Source: Bryobacterales bacterium (GTDB taxonomy: Bacteria > Acidobacteriota > Terriglobia > Bryobacterales > Bryobacteraceae). From it: a DNA stretch of 64,000 nucleotides. The first letter of the stretch is position 1. Every line of letters begins with the position of its first letter. The translations under genes and the position numbers were made by a program. Location of the stretch: NCBI GenBank assembly GCA_003164035.1, contig PLRS01000093.1:1-64000 (forward strand), written 5' to 3'. The notes beneath the pieces are model-generated. The model was not told the origin of the DNA and searched no databases. It was given only the letters and a program-made list of their open reading frames with translations. Shown piece after piece: positions 52,768 to 60,835 of the stretch.

Positions 52768-53022
52768 TCACCCGGCCTTCCGCAACTCCTCCCGGATAAC
52801 CCGGCGCAGTGTACGTTCCAGCGGCTCCTTTCCCGCCGCTACGTAGGTGCGGAGCGCTTCGTTGAGCAGGTTCTGATAACTCGCTCCTCCCGCCTCATGC
52901 GCTCTTTGGCGAAACCAGTCCAGCACCGAGTTGTCCAAACGAATCATAATCCGGGTCTTTCCGGGTCCGGCCTTCACCACCGGCCCCCGTGTCGCTTTGG
53001 AGAAATCGTATTCCTTCTTCAC
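52768..53022 (-). CDS. BrnA-like antitoxin without BrnT partner
   Basis: An 84-residue protein: a start of KKEYDFSKATRGPVV, then RIMIRLDNSVLDWFRQRAHE and GGASYQNLLNEALRTYV, a BrnA-type ribbon-helix-helix. BrnT toxin normally lies upstream. Here only the tolC end precedes it, so the antitoxin is an orphan or a stand-alone regulator. The start is GTG 53022 with GAGGGA upstream. Confidence 0.85.
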   Translation of the reverse strand: MKKEYDFSKATRGPVVKAGPGKTRIMIRLDNSVLDWFRQRAHEAGGASYQNLLNEALRTYVAAGKEPLERTLRRVIREELRKAG

Positions 53023-53083
53023 TGCTTTCCCTCGTATTGGCGGCGCTCCCGTGGCGTTGCCTCGCGAGCCGAGACCCTCGCTC

Positions 53084-55012
53084 CTATTTCTGCTGCGGCT
53101 GCAGCGGCGCCACCGGGAGATCCGGCTCGCGGCCGACCTGGCCGGTCTTGGCCTCGTCGAGACTCACGTCGTAGGCCTCCAGGATAGTGCCCATCATCTG
53201 TCTGAGATTGGTGTTGGCGTCCTGGTATTGGCGCAGGTTCTCGATTTCGGTAAGCTGGCGCGCGGTGTCGTCGCGCTGGGCCACCACCACGTCGAGAATC
53301 GTGGCCGTTCCCAGATCGTATTTGCGCCGGGTGCCGGCCAGGGTTTCGTCTTGTAGCTTGCGGGCCACCACGCTGGTTTCGTAGGCGGCACGGGCGTTGC
53401 GCCGGTCCGTGATGGCGTTAATGACGTTCAGCTTGATGTTGTTGAGGAGCTGGTGCCGCTGAATTTCCGACTGCCGGTACTGCAGCTCGTTGGTCACCAT
53501 GTCGGCTTGCGCCGAGCGGTTGCGCAAGGGGATGGTGAGCGACACTCCCACCGTGTAGTTCGGATAATTGCGATTGAACACCTGGCCGAGCGCGGTGCCA
53601 TAGCCGCCCAAAAGGAAGTTGCTGACAGGGCCGTAAGAGGCAGGGTTGGGATTCAACGCATTGATCTGGCCGGCCTGGCCGTTATTCTGCAGTGTGAGCT
53701 GCGCCTGCAAGGTGGGCAGCAGGTTATTCTTGGTGCCCAGCAGGTCGAGGCGCGCATTCTCCAGGGTAATGCTGTTTTGCTCCACTTCCACGCGCTTGTG
53801 AAGCGCTTCGGCGACCTCGTCCTGGAGCGGAATCACCGGATCCTGCGCCGGCACATCGATGTGATCGGTGGGCACGATGCGTGCGGCGACGATGGCCGGA
53901 CTGTCCAGGCCGCTGCGCGTGAGCACGCTCTTCAGGATCATTTCCTGCTTCAGCACCTGGGCCTCCTGCGCGATCTCGGCCTGCTGCGCGTTCTTCAGGT
54001 CGGCCTCGGACTGAATCACGTCGATGGGGGCGATGGCGCCCAGTTCGGCGCGGCGCCTGGTGTCCTCGTAAAGGCGGTTGTCCAACTCCACGGTTTGCTT
54101 TTGCACCTTGAGGGAATCGTCGTACGAAACCAGGTCCCAATACAGGTTGACCACGCTGGCCACGGTGGCGATCGCCTGCGCCTGGAACGAGAGATCGTTG
54201 GCGCGGAGATTGTTCTTGGCCTTATGGTATGCCCGTTTGTTCACCGCCAGGCCGAAGCCGTTCAGCAGGTTTTGGGTAATCACGATCTGGCCATAGGCAT
54301 AATCCACCGGGTTGAAGATCGCGGTGGGTGCGTTCTGGTTGTAGCCCAGCAGGCTTTGCAGCCCGACCGAAACCGTGGTCCCCGTCCAGTAGCTTTCCTG
54401 GATGCCGTAAATCATGCTCTTGTATTGGGTCACCAGGGCGGTGGTGCCGGTGAGGATGGTGGTGGTTTCGATGTTGGTGGTGTGCGCGAACGAACCGGAC
54501 GCGTACAGCGTGGGATCGAGATTGGGAATCGCCGACCCCGCCAGTTGCACGCTCAAGCCGCTCAGCACACCGCTATTGCTGCTGCTGGCGGAGGAGCTGC
54601 CGGAAGCGCCCACCTGGCTCTGCGACGCGGTGACGCCCAGCGACGCCGAAGACGGCCCGGAAGCGAGGCTGGTCGAGACGTTGCGGAGCAACTGCCCCGC
54701 CGAGGAGCGCTGCAAATCCGATAGTGCCAGCTTGGGATAATAGCGCGCCGATTCCAGATCGAGATTGTTTTCGAGAGCCAGCGCGATGGCATCGCGCAGG
54801 GACAGGTACAGTACGCCGGCGCGTATCAGTCTGTCGATGCGGTTCGAATCGCCGAAGCTGACCTTCGCCACCAGATGAGGACGGTACGGCGCGGTAAGCC
54901 CGTAGATCACGCCCGAGCCCGTATTTTGGGTGAAGCTCTGGTTCTGGGCGAACGCAGGCGCGGCGATGGCCGCGCTCACGACAACCGCTACAACGGATTG
55001 CAGACGAAACAT
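53084..55012 (-). CDS. TolC-family outer-membrane efflux protein
   Basis: A 642-residue outer-membrane channel. The signal is MFRLQSVVAVVVSAAIAAPAFA. The two OEP repeats are recognisable by SLRDAIALALENNLDLESARY, then YRQSEIQRHQLLNNIKLNVI and TRRKYDLGTATILDVVVAQRD. A Ser/Gly-rich insertion at about 130-175 (GASGSSSASSSNSG) is longer than in E. coli TolC. The region before the first repeat includes YRPHLVAKVSFGDSNR. It probably works with an inner-membrane pump encoded elsewhere, since none lies in the window. It is transcribed alone. Confidence 0.92.
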   Translation of the reverse strand: MFRLQSVVAVVVSAAIAAPAFAQNQSFTQNTGSGVIYGLTAPYRPHLVAKVSFGDSNRIDRLIRAGVLYLSLRDAIALALENNLDLESARYYPKLALSDLQRSSAGQLLRNVSTSLASGPSSASLGVTASQSQVGASGSSSASSSNSGVLSGLSVQLAGSAIPNLDPTLYASGSFAHTTNIETTTILTGTTALVTQYKSMIYGIQESYWTGTTVSVGLQSLLGYNQNAPTAIFNPVDYAYGQIVITQNLLNGFGLAVNKRAYHKAKNNLRANDLSFQAQAIATVASVVNLYWDLVSYDDSLKVQKQTVELDNRLYEDTRRRAELGAIAPIDVIQSEADLKNAQQAEIAQEAQVLKQEMILKSVLTRSGLDSPAIVAARIVPTDHIDVPAQDPVIPLQDEVAEALHKRVEVEQNSITLENARLDLLGTKNNLLPTLQAQLTLQNNGQAGQINALNPNPASYGPVSNFLLGGYGTALGQVFNRNYPNYTVGVSLTIPLRNRSAQADMVTNELQYRQSEIQRHQLLNNIKLNVINAITDRRNARAAYETSVVARKLQDETLAGTRRKYDLGTATILDVVVAQRDDTARQLTEIENLRQYQDANTNLRQMMGTILEAYDVSLDEAKTGQVGREPDLPVAPLQPQQK

Positions 55013-55191
55013 AATGACGTTGAAAACCTCGAATCACCTATTATCGCTTGCGTCTCTCGGTTATACGAAGGCGCCCGCGCGCCGGTTCAAAATACTGCTG
55101 GGCACGGCTGGCCCAGGGCGAACTCACCCTTACGAAGGTGGACGGCGGGCAAAGGGATTTGTTAGCGGGGTACACTGATGGTTGAGGCAAC

Positions 55192-55974
55192 ATGTTTCGG
55201 CGCGTGGTGGTTCTGCTTTTGATGGCGGCCGCGGCGTTGTGGGCGGCCAATCTCAAGCTGTATTTGAAGGAAGGCGGCTTCCAACTGGTGCGCGAGTACC
55301 GGGTGGAGGGCGATCGGGTCCGCTATTACAGCGTCGAACGCAGCGATTGGGAAGAAATCCCGCTCGACATGGTCGATCTGAAACGCACCCAAAGCGAGGC
55401 GGCGGCGCGGCAACAGCAGATCGATCGCGACGTGAAGTCGATGGCGGAGGAACACGCCGAAACCCAGGCCATCCACGCCGAAGCCTCGAATATTCCGGTG
55501 GATCCCGGCGTGTACTGGCTGGAGGGCGACCGGGCCAAACCACTGGAGGCGGCCGAATCGACCGTGCATATGGACAAGGGCCGCCAACTGCTGCGGGTCT
55601 TTTCGCCAGTGCCCACCACTACCGGAAGGGGGCAGCTCGAAATCCCCGGCGCCCATTCCAAGCTGGTCTTCCATCAGCCGGAACAGGAGTTTTACATTCA
55701 GCTTTCCGATACCGAGCGCTTCGGAATCCTGAAATTGACCCCCAAAGGCAACGTGCGGGTGGTGGAGGAGTTGCTTTGGGACTCGGCCGCCAGGGAAATG
55801 ACCGAAACTCCCACCGAGATCGAAATCCTACGCCAGCAGCTCGCCTCCGACGAGTTGTACAAAATCTGGCCCAAGCAGCCGCTGGCGCCCGGTGAATATG
55901 CGGTAGTCGAGTTCACTTCCGGGAAGATGAACATGCAGATCTGGGATTTCGCGATCGCGGCGCCCCATCCTTGA
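55192..55974 (+). CDS. Exported hypothetical protein
   Basis: A 260-residue protein with signal MFRRVVVLLLMAAAALWAANL. The first ~45 mature residues (LYLKEGGFQLVREYRVEGDR, VRYYSVERSDWEEIP) recur in Acidobacteria secreted proteins. A charged helical stretch (~63-95) follows, then a beta-rich domain ending EYAVVEFTSGKMNMQIWDF. I cannot assign a function. TACACT at 55171-55176 is a possible -10 box before ATG 55192. Confidence 0.8.
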   Translation: MFRRVVVLLLMAAAALWAANLKLYLKEGGFQLVREYRVEGDRVRYYSVERSDWEEIPLDMVDLKRTQSEAAARQQQIDRDVKSMAEEHAETQAIHAEASNIPVDPGVYWLEGDRAKPLEAAESTVHMDKGRQLLRVFSPVPTTTGRGQLEIPGAHSKLVFHQPEQEFYIQLSDTERFGILKLTPKGNVRVVEELLWDSAAREMTETPTEIEILRQQLASDELYKIWPKQPLAPGEYAVVEFTSGKMNMQIWDFAIAAPHP

Positions 55975-56093
55975 AATCCCGCGGGAGGTCGGGAAGTCCG
56001 AGGAAGCCGGAAGCTGAGGAAGGTGGAAGAACGCAACGCGGGGCCCATTCTGACTTCTGTCTTCCTCGACTTCCTTGACTTCTGACTTCGCTC

Positions 56094-57137
56094 CTAATTC
56101 AGGAAGTAGGTCCGGTACAGCGTGTCCCGCTGCTTGGGGACGAAACCGGCATCGCGGATCAGGCGCCGCAGTTCTTCCTCGCTGGCGCGGTGATGCGCCC
56201 CGGCGGCGGAAACCACGTTCTCTTCGATCATGATGCTGCCCACGTCGTTGCCGCCGAAACGCAGCCCGAGCTGGCAGGTTTTGAGGCCCTGCGTCACCCA
56301 GGAGGCCTGCACGTTCTCGATGTTGTCCAGGTAGATGCGCGAGATCGCCAGCGTCTGCAAGTATTCCACGGCGGTCGCTTCTTCTTTCACGAAGCGGCCG
56401 AGCGAGGTGTTCTCGCGCTGGAAGGTCCAGGGGATGAAGGCCGTGAATCCCCCCGTTTCCTCCTGCAGATTGCGCACCAGTTCCAGGTGGTTCATGCGCT
56501 GTTCGAGGGTCTCGCCGCAGCCGAACATCATGGTCGCGGTGGTGCGCATGCCCAGTTGGTGGGCGGTGCGATGCACGTCGATCCACTCGTTGACCGAACA
56601 CTTCAGACGGCTGATGCGGTGCCGCACGGCATCGTCCAGAACCTCGGCGCCGCCGCCGGGAATCGAATCCAAACCCGAATCCCGCAGCCGCCGGATGGTA
56701 TCGTGCAGGCTCAAACCGCTAACCTCGGCGATGTTGGTCACTTCCGGAGCCGACAGGCAATGCAGGTGAATGCGAAAGCGCTGCTTGATGCCGCGGAACA
56801 GATCCTCGTACCACTCGATTTTCAAATCGGGGTGCAAACCGCCCTGCATGAGGACACCGGTGCCGCCCAGGTCGATGGTCTCCTGAATCTTCTGGTAGAT
56901 CGTCTCCTTTGGCAGCACGTAGCCTTCGGCGTGCCCCATGGGCCGGTAAAAGGCGCAGAAGGAACAGTACTCGGTACAGAAATTGGTGTAGTTGATATTG
57001 CGGTCGATAATGTACGAAACCACGCCTTCCGGGTGCCAGCGGCGGCGGAGGGCGTCGGCTTCCATCCCGATTCCAATCAGGTCGCCGGAGCGAAACAGGT
57101 CGAGGGCTTCTTCACGCGTGATCATGGCGGGGCTCAA
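56094..57137 (-). CDS. mqnC: Cyclic dehypoxanthinyl futalosine synthase
   Basis: Radical SAM step of the futalosine route to menaquinone. The 347 residues carry the cluster Cys54, Cys58 and Cys61 (CTEYCSFCAFY). GVLMQGGLHPDLKIEWYEDL, DSIPGGGAEVLDD, TTATMMFGCGE and FIPWTFQRENT follow, which distinguishes MqnC from MqnE and CofH. ATG 57125 (MITREEALDLF) is an alternative start. No other mqn gene is nearby. The gap downstream (55975-56093) carries GACTTC/GAAGTC repeats. Confidence 0.94.
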   Translation of the reverse strand: MSPAMITREEALDLFRSGDLIGIGMEADALRRRWHPEGVVSYIIDRNINYTNFCTEYCSFCAFYRPMGHAEGYVLPKETIYQKIQETIDLGGTGVLMQGGLHPDLKIEWYEDLFRGIKQRFRIHLHCLSAPEVTNIAEVSGLSLHDTIRRLRDSGLDSIPGGGAEVLDDAVRHRISRLKCSVNEWIDVHRTAHQLGMRTTATMMFGCGETLEQRMNHLELVRNLQEETGGFTAFIPWTFQRENTSLGRFVKEEATAVEYLQTLAISRIYLDNIENVQASWVTQGLKTCQLGLRFGGNDVGSIMIEENVVSAAGAHHRASEEELRRLIRDAGFVPKQRDTLYRTYFLN

Positions 57138-57279
57138 GCGGACAACTCAAGAATACCAGACCGGCGGGCGGCTCACGAACCCTCGGGAGCCAAAGCGCGC
57201 CCCCCCCCCCGAGAGCTGGTGCGGCCAGCATTTACGCTTCGCCTTGTGAGAACAGACCGCTCCGGGCGCGGCCCGGCTG

Positions 57280-57663
57280 TTATACGGGTGCGCCGACCGG
57301 TTGCGCGACGGCTTGCGACACGAACAAATACAGCGTAAACAGAGGTTTCGAATCGCCCTTTCCCCAGCGGTTCAACTGCCACTTGGCGCGCAGGTAGCGC
57401 ACCTCGGGGAATTGAGATAAGTCGAGCTCAATCTGGTAGTTGCCGCAATAAAACTTTTGCGGGAAGGAAATCAAAGGCCTGGACGACCAGACGGCGCCAT
57501 CGCTCGATCCCCAGATGGAGATGTCAACGCTCTCCTGTTCAACGATGCGGGTAATGCCAAGGTTGAGATCCAAAGTCTCACCCTGATGGCTCCCGATAAA
57601 AATTTCAGGCCCCGTGCCTGCCTCGCGCACGGTTGCCTCGGGTATTAAGAATTCGGGAAGCAT
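57280..57663 (-). CDS. Hypothetical protein, discoidin/beta-sandwich-like
   Basis: A 127-residue protein with strong beta alternation (IFIGSHQGETLDLNLGITRI, SVDISIWGSSDGAVWSSRP, YQIELDLSQFPEVRYLRAKW). The pattern suggests a discoidin or F5/8-type sandwich, but I do not recognise a named family. An AAGGAGG site precedes ATG 57663. It follows the aminotransferase gene by 19 bases, so the two form an operon. Confidence 0.75.
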   Translation of the reverse strand: MLPEFLIPEATVREAGTGPEIFIGSHQGETLDLNLGITRIVEQESVDISIWGSSDGAVWSSRPLISFPQKFYCGNYQIELDLSQFPEVRYLRAKWQLNRWGKGDSKPLFTLYLFVSQAVAQPVGAPV

Positions 57664-57682
57664 GGGCCTCCTTGGACAGCAA

Positions 57683-58873
57683 TTAAAGCTGTGAGGAAAT
57701 ATTCATCAACTGCTGACCGGCTAAGTCCAGAGTCTCATGTTTTTTGCAAAAACAAAAGCGAATTTGTTGCCTACCACCTTCCGGTGTGGCGTAGAAACTC
57801 GAACCGGGCACCGCAGCAACTCCGATCTTTTCAATTAGAAATCGGGCAAACGAAATATCGTCGTCAAACCCGAAACCGGAAATGTCCGTCATCACATAAT
57901 AGGCGCCCCGCGGATGGAACGAGCGGAATCCGGCCTTGGCTAACGCGGTGAGGATCGCGGCGCGGCGCCCGCTATAATCCGCCGCCAGCCCTTCATAATA
58001 GGAATCGGGCAACGAAAGAGCCAGAGCGCCGGCCTGCTGAAGTGGGGCGGCGGCGCCCACGGTAAGAAAATCGTGGACTTTTCGGATCGATTCGGTTAAC
58101 TCCGGCCCGGCCAGCACCCACCCCACCCGCCAGCCGGTGACCGCATAAGTCTTGCTCATACTATTGACCAGAATCGTGCGTTCCCGCATACCGTCGATGG
58201 TAATCATCGGGCAGTGAGCCGCTCCATCGTACAGAATATGCTCGTAGATCTCGTCGGTAATGGCGAGCGCATCGAATTCCTGGCATAGGCCGGCAATGAA
58301 CTCCAGTTCCGCCCGGCTGAACACTTTTCCGGTGGGATTATTGGGCGAATTCAGAATGATCGCCTTGGTGCGGGGCGAGAACGCACGGCGCAACTGGTCC
58401 GGATCGAAACTCCAGTCAGGCTGCCGCAGGGTGACGTAACGCGGGATGGCGCCGCAGAGTTGGGCGTCGGGGCCGTAGTTTTCGTAAAACGGCTCGAACA
58501 GCACGATTTCGTCCCCCGGATCGACCACCGCCAGCATGGACGCGATCATGCCTTCGGTAGCGCCGCAACAAACCGTGATTTCGCCCTCGGGATCTAACTC
58601 TAACCCATAGTGCCGTTGATACTTAGCGGCAATGGCGCAACGAAGCGCCTGGCTGCCCCAGGTGATCGCATATTGATTGATATCGGCCCGGATCGCCTCC
58701 ACCGCGGCCTGCTTCACCGCGTCCGGGGCGGCGAAGTCCGGAAAGCCCTGGGCCAGATTGGTCGCCCCGTGCCGGAGCGCCTGGCGGGTCATTTCCCGGA
58801 TGACCGATTCGGTGAAATTGGCCGTTCGGCGGCTGTGAAAACGGGTATTTCTGGCGGACAAAATTGATCCCAT
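57683..58873 (-). CDS. Class I/II PLP-dependent aminotransferase
   Basis: A 396-residue fold-type I aminotransferase of the aspartate/kynurenine-aminotransferase group. The PLP lysine is Lys241 (NSMSKTYAVTGWRVGW). ATNLAQGFPDFAAPDAVKQA near the N terminus, VCCGATEGMIAS, NSPNNPTGKVFSR, ITDEIYEHILYDG and the substrate Arg in QQIRFCFCK are present. The NLAQGFPDF start is typical of KYAT/YbdL-like methionine or glutamine aminotransferases. Substrate is undecided. A TTAGGA site precedes ATG 58873. Confidence 0.92.
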   Translation of the reverse strand: MGSILSARNTRFHSRRTANFTESVIREMTRQALRHGATNLAQGFPDFAAPDAVKQAAVEAIRADINQYAITWGSQALRCAIAAKYQRHYGLELDPEGEITVCCGATEGMIASMLAVVDPGDEIVLFEPFYENYGPDAQLCGAIPRYVTLRQPDWSFDPDQLRRAFSPRTKAIILNSPNNPTGKVFSRAELEFIAGLCQEFDALAITDEIYEHILYDGAAHCPMITIDGMRERTILVNSMSKTYAVTGWRVGWVLAGPELTESIRKVHDFLTVGAAAPLQQAGALALSLPDSYYEGLAADYSGRRAAILTALAKAGFRSFHPRGAYYVMTDISGFGFDDDISFARFLIEKIGVAAVPGSSFYATPEGGRQQIRFCFCKKHETLDLAGQQLMNISSQL

Positions 58874-59062
58874 TCCTAAGAGCTTAAGGCACTACCAAGC
58901 GAAGTTCAAAGATAGGGATTGGGGGGATTCCGGGAGGGCCAACCGGTAAGTCGCCGACCGATTGGCCCGATATCAGTTAAGAAAGGAACGTTATGGGACA
59001 GCTTATCAGTACGTTCTGAATCGTACAATCCTGTCGATAGTTAGCACGTAGCCACTATAGGG

Positions 59063-60571
59063 TCACCAGATCGAGTGCAACCGCCAGGCTTCGATCCTCA
59101 GGCGGCCGATTGTGCCGCTGTTGCCGTACACTTCGACCGACGTTGCGTTGGGGAGGGGATAAACAAGATCGGTAAGCGTAACTTCGCCATCTCCGGCGAA
59201 AACTTCTACCGAGGATTTATCCACAAACACGTGAAGCGGCAAGCTGCCGGACCGAAGCGCCAGCGGCGCGGCGCTGCGGGACGGGAACGCCGGACTGAAG
59301 CCGACCTCACCCGAGCGCGTTCGGTCCAGAAAGAGCGTCGACGTGGCTCGATCATAGCCGATCACGGTGGCCGCGCCATCCCCTTTCAGCACCCGAAGTC
59401 CGAATTCCCGAGCGCTGCCAGGTTCGAGGGTCGCCGTCAACTCCAGCGAATCCCCGAACGGGCGAACCCGGTCGAGGAATCGATTGGCGCCCTCCACGCT
59501 GGTGCCGGAGTAGGACATGTGCTCGCCCCGAAGCCGCTCCAGCGCCGGCGCCGGTTTCTGCAGCAGGTCGATTCCCTGCGCCGTTCGCCGCAGCGACACC
59601 GCGCGCGGGAGGGTCATCTGGCCTCGCCACGGCGAGGTCGGCGTCTTGTCCGCATATTGCCAGTTGTCCATCCAGCCGAGCATGAGCGGCCCAGTGCCGG
59701 CGGGCAAACCGTTCCAGGTAAGGGCGCAGTAGCAATCGCGCCCGTAGTCGGTCCAACGCGGACCGGGGGCGCCCTCCGGCTCCGGCGTGAACCGGGCTCC
59801 ATCGAAGCTCCCCACGAAGTACTGCTCGCCGGAACCGCCGGAGATGTGGCCGGGATTCAATCCGACCTTCAAAACCCACTTGCGTTCGCCCGTACCCTCC
59901 ATGGGCGCTTCAAACAGGTCGGGACACTCCCACACGCCGCCGGTGGCGCCGGCCGGCCCGAACCCGCCAGCCTCCTTCCAATGCTTCAGGTCGGGCGACT
60001 GGTAGAACAGGACCCGGTGCTGCGGCGGCAGCGCGACCACCATGATCCACGCCCCGGCGGAGTCCAGCCAAAAAACGTTGGGATCGCGGAAATCCGCCCG
60101 GTGCAGATTCAGCACCGGGTTGGCGGAATACTTGGTCCAGGTGCGGCCGTCGTCGTTGCTGTAGGCGAGGTTCTGGGTTTGCAGCTTTTCCGAGTGCCCC
60201 GTATAGACGGCCACCAGGCATGGCCGGCCGGCGAGGCAGAAGCCGCTGGTATTGCGGCGGTCGACAACGGCGCTGCCGGTGAAGATCATGATGCCGCCGG
60301 CTTCGGGTATCGCCACCGGCAACTCACGCCAATGCACGGCATCGCCAGAGACCGCGTGGCCCCAGCTCATATGCCCCCATTCGTCGCCGAACGGGTTGAA
60401 CTGAAAAAATAAGTGGAACCGGCCGCCATCGTAGACCAGCCCGTTCGGATCGTTGGTCCAGTTCCGCCGCGGAGAGAAATGGAACTGGGGGCGATAAGGC
60501 TCGCGATAGTCCAGGCCCGCGCACAGGGCGACGCCCGCCAGGGCCGCGATCGTGAAATGAACTCGCTTCAA
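59063..60571 (-). CDS. Secreted GH32 glycoside hydrolase (levanase/invertase/inulinase-like)
   Basis: Hydrolyses beta-fructosides. The 502 residues begin with signal MKRVHFTIAALAGVALCAG. The nucleophile is Asp41 (NWTNDPNGLVY), the stabiliser is in FRDPNVF (Arg162-Asp163-Pro164) and the acid/base is Glu215 (WECPDLF). The C-terminal beta-sandwich (SVEVFAGDGEVTLTDLVYP) is complete. The frame is open to ATG 60658, but that codon lies inside a family A repeat. TTG 60571, with TACACT at 60579-60584 seven bases upstream, gives the expected signal peptide. Probably acts on levan, inulin or sucrose outside the cell. Confidence 0.95.
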   Translation of the reverse strand: MKRVHFTIAALAGVALCAGLDYREPYRPQFHFSPRRNWTNDPNGLVYDGGRFHLFFQFNPFGDEWGHMSWGHAVSGDAVHWRELPVAIPEAGGIMIFTGSAVVDRRNTSGFCLAGRPCLVAVYTGHSEKLQTQNLAYSNDDGRTWTKYSANPVLNLHRADFRDPNVFWLDSAGAWIMVVALPPQHRVLFYQSPDLKHWKEAGGFGPAGATGGVWECPDLFEAPMEGTGERKWVLKVGLNPGHISGGSGEQYFVGSFDGARFTPEPEGAPGPRWTDYGRDCYCALTWNGLPAGTGPLMLGWMDNWQYADKTPTSPWRGQMTLPRAVSLRRTAQGIDLLQKPAPALERLRGEHMSYSGTSVEGANRFLDRVRPFGDSLELTATLEPGSAREFGLRVLKGDGAATVIGYDRATSTLFLDRTRSGEVGFSPAFPSRSAAPLALRSGSLPLHVFVDKSSVEVFAGDGEVTLTDLVYPLPNATSVEVYGNSGTIGRLRIEAWRLHSIW

Positions 60572-60578
60572 AGCTCCG

Positions 60579-60584
60579 AGTGTA
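60579..60584 (-). promoter_or_regulatory. -10 box of the GH32 gene, leaderless or short leader
   Basis: TACACT on the minus strand, seven bases before TTG 60571. The intervening CGGAGCT could also serve as a ribosome site. Confidence 0.45.
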
Positions 60585-60624
60585 GCGCAGCGGCGGGCGC
60601 GTGGGGACCGGACTGTCGAAGGGC

Positions 60625-60778
60625 GCTTAACCGAGCTGGGGAGAGCCGTTCCCGGCAACCGCTCCCTTACGGTCGCGGCTCGGTAAGCGACTGAAAACGC
60701 GCGCCAACCGTAACCGAGCCGCGACCGTAAGGGAGCGGTTGCCGCGCCTAAACCGCGAAATCCCCAGATCGGCTAAGC
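60625..60778. repeat. Full-length family A element (second TIR type)
   Basis: A 154-bp element. The terminal repeats GCTTAACCGAGCTGGGG (60625) and the complement of the right end GCTTAGCCGATCTGGGG differ at two of 17 positions. The central hairpin is at 60654-60743. It separates the divergent GH32 and tryptophanase-like genes and contains no ORF. Confidence 0.88.
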
Positions 60779-60835
60779 TCCCGGGCTTGCGCTTGGGGTT
60801 GGGCCAGTTCCCCAATTCACCGGTGCAATCGTGCT

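Noticed and set aside
55975-56093. Structured RNA between the 55192 gene and mqnC
   Set aside because: Only simple GAAGTC/GACTTC repeats of the kind common in intergenic debris; no convincing fold or conservation can be claimed.
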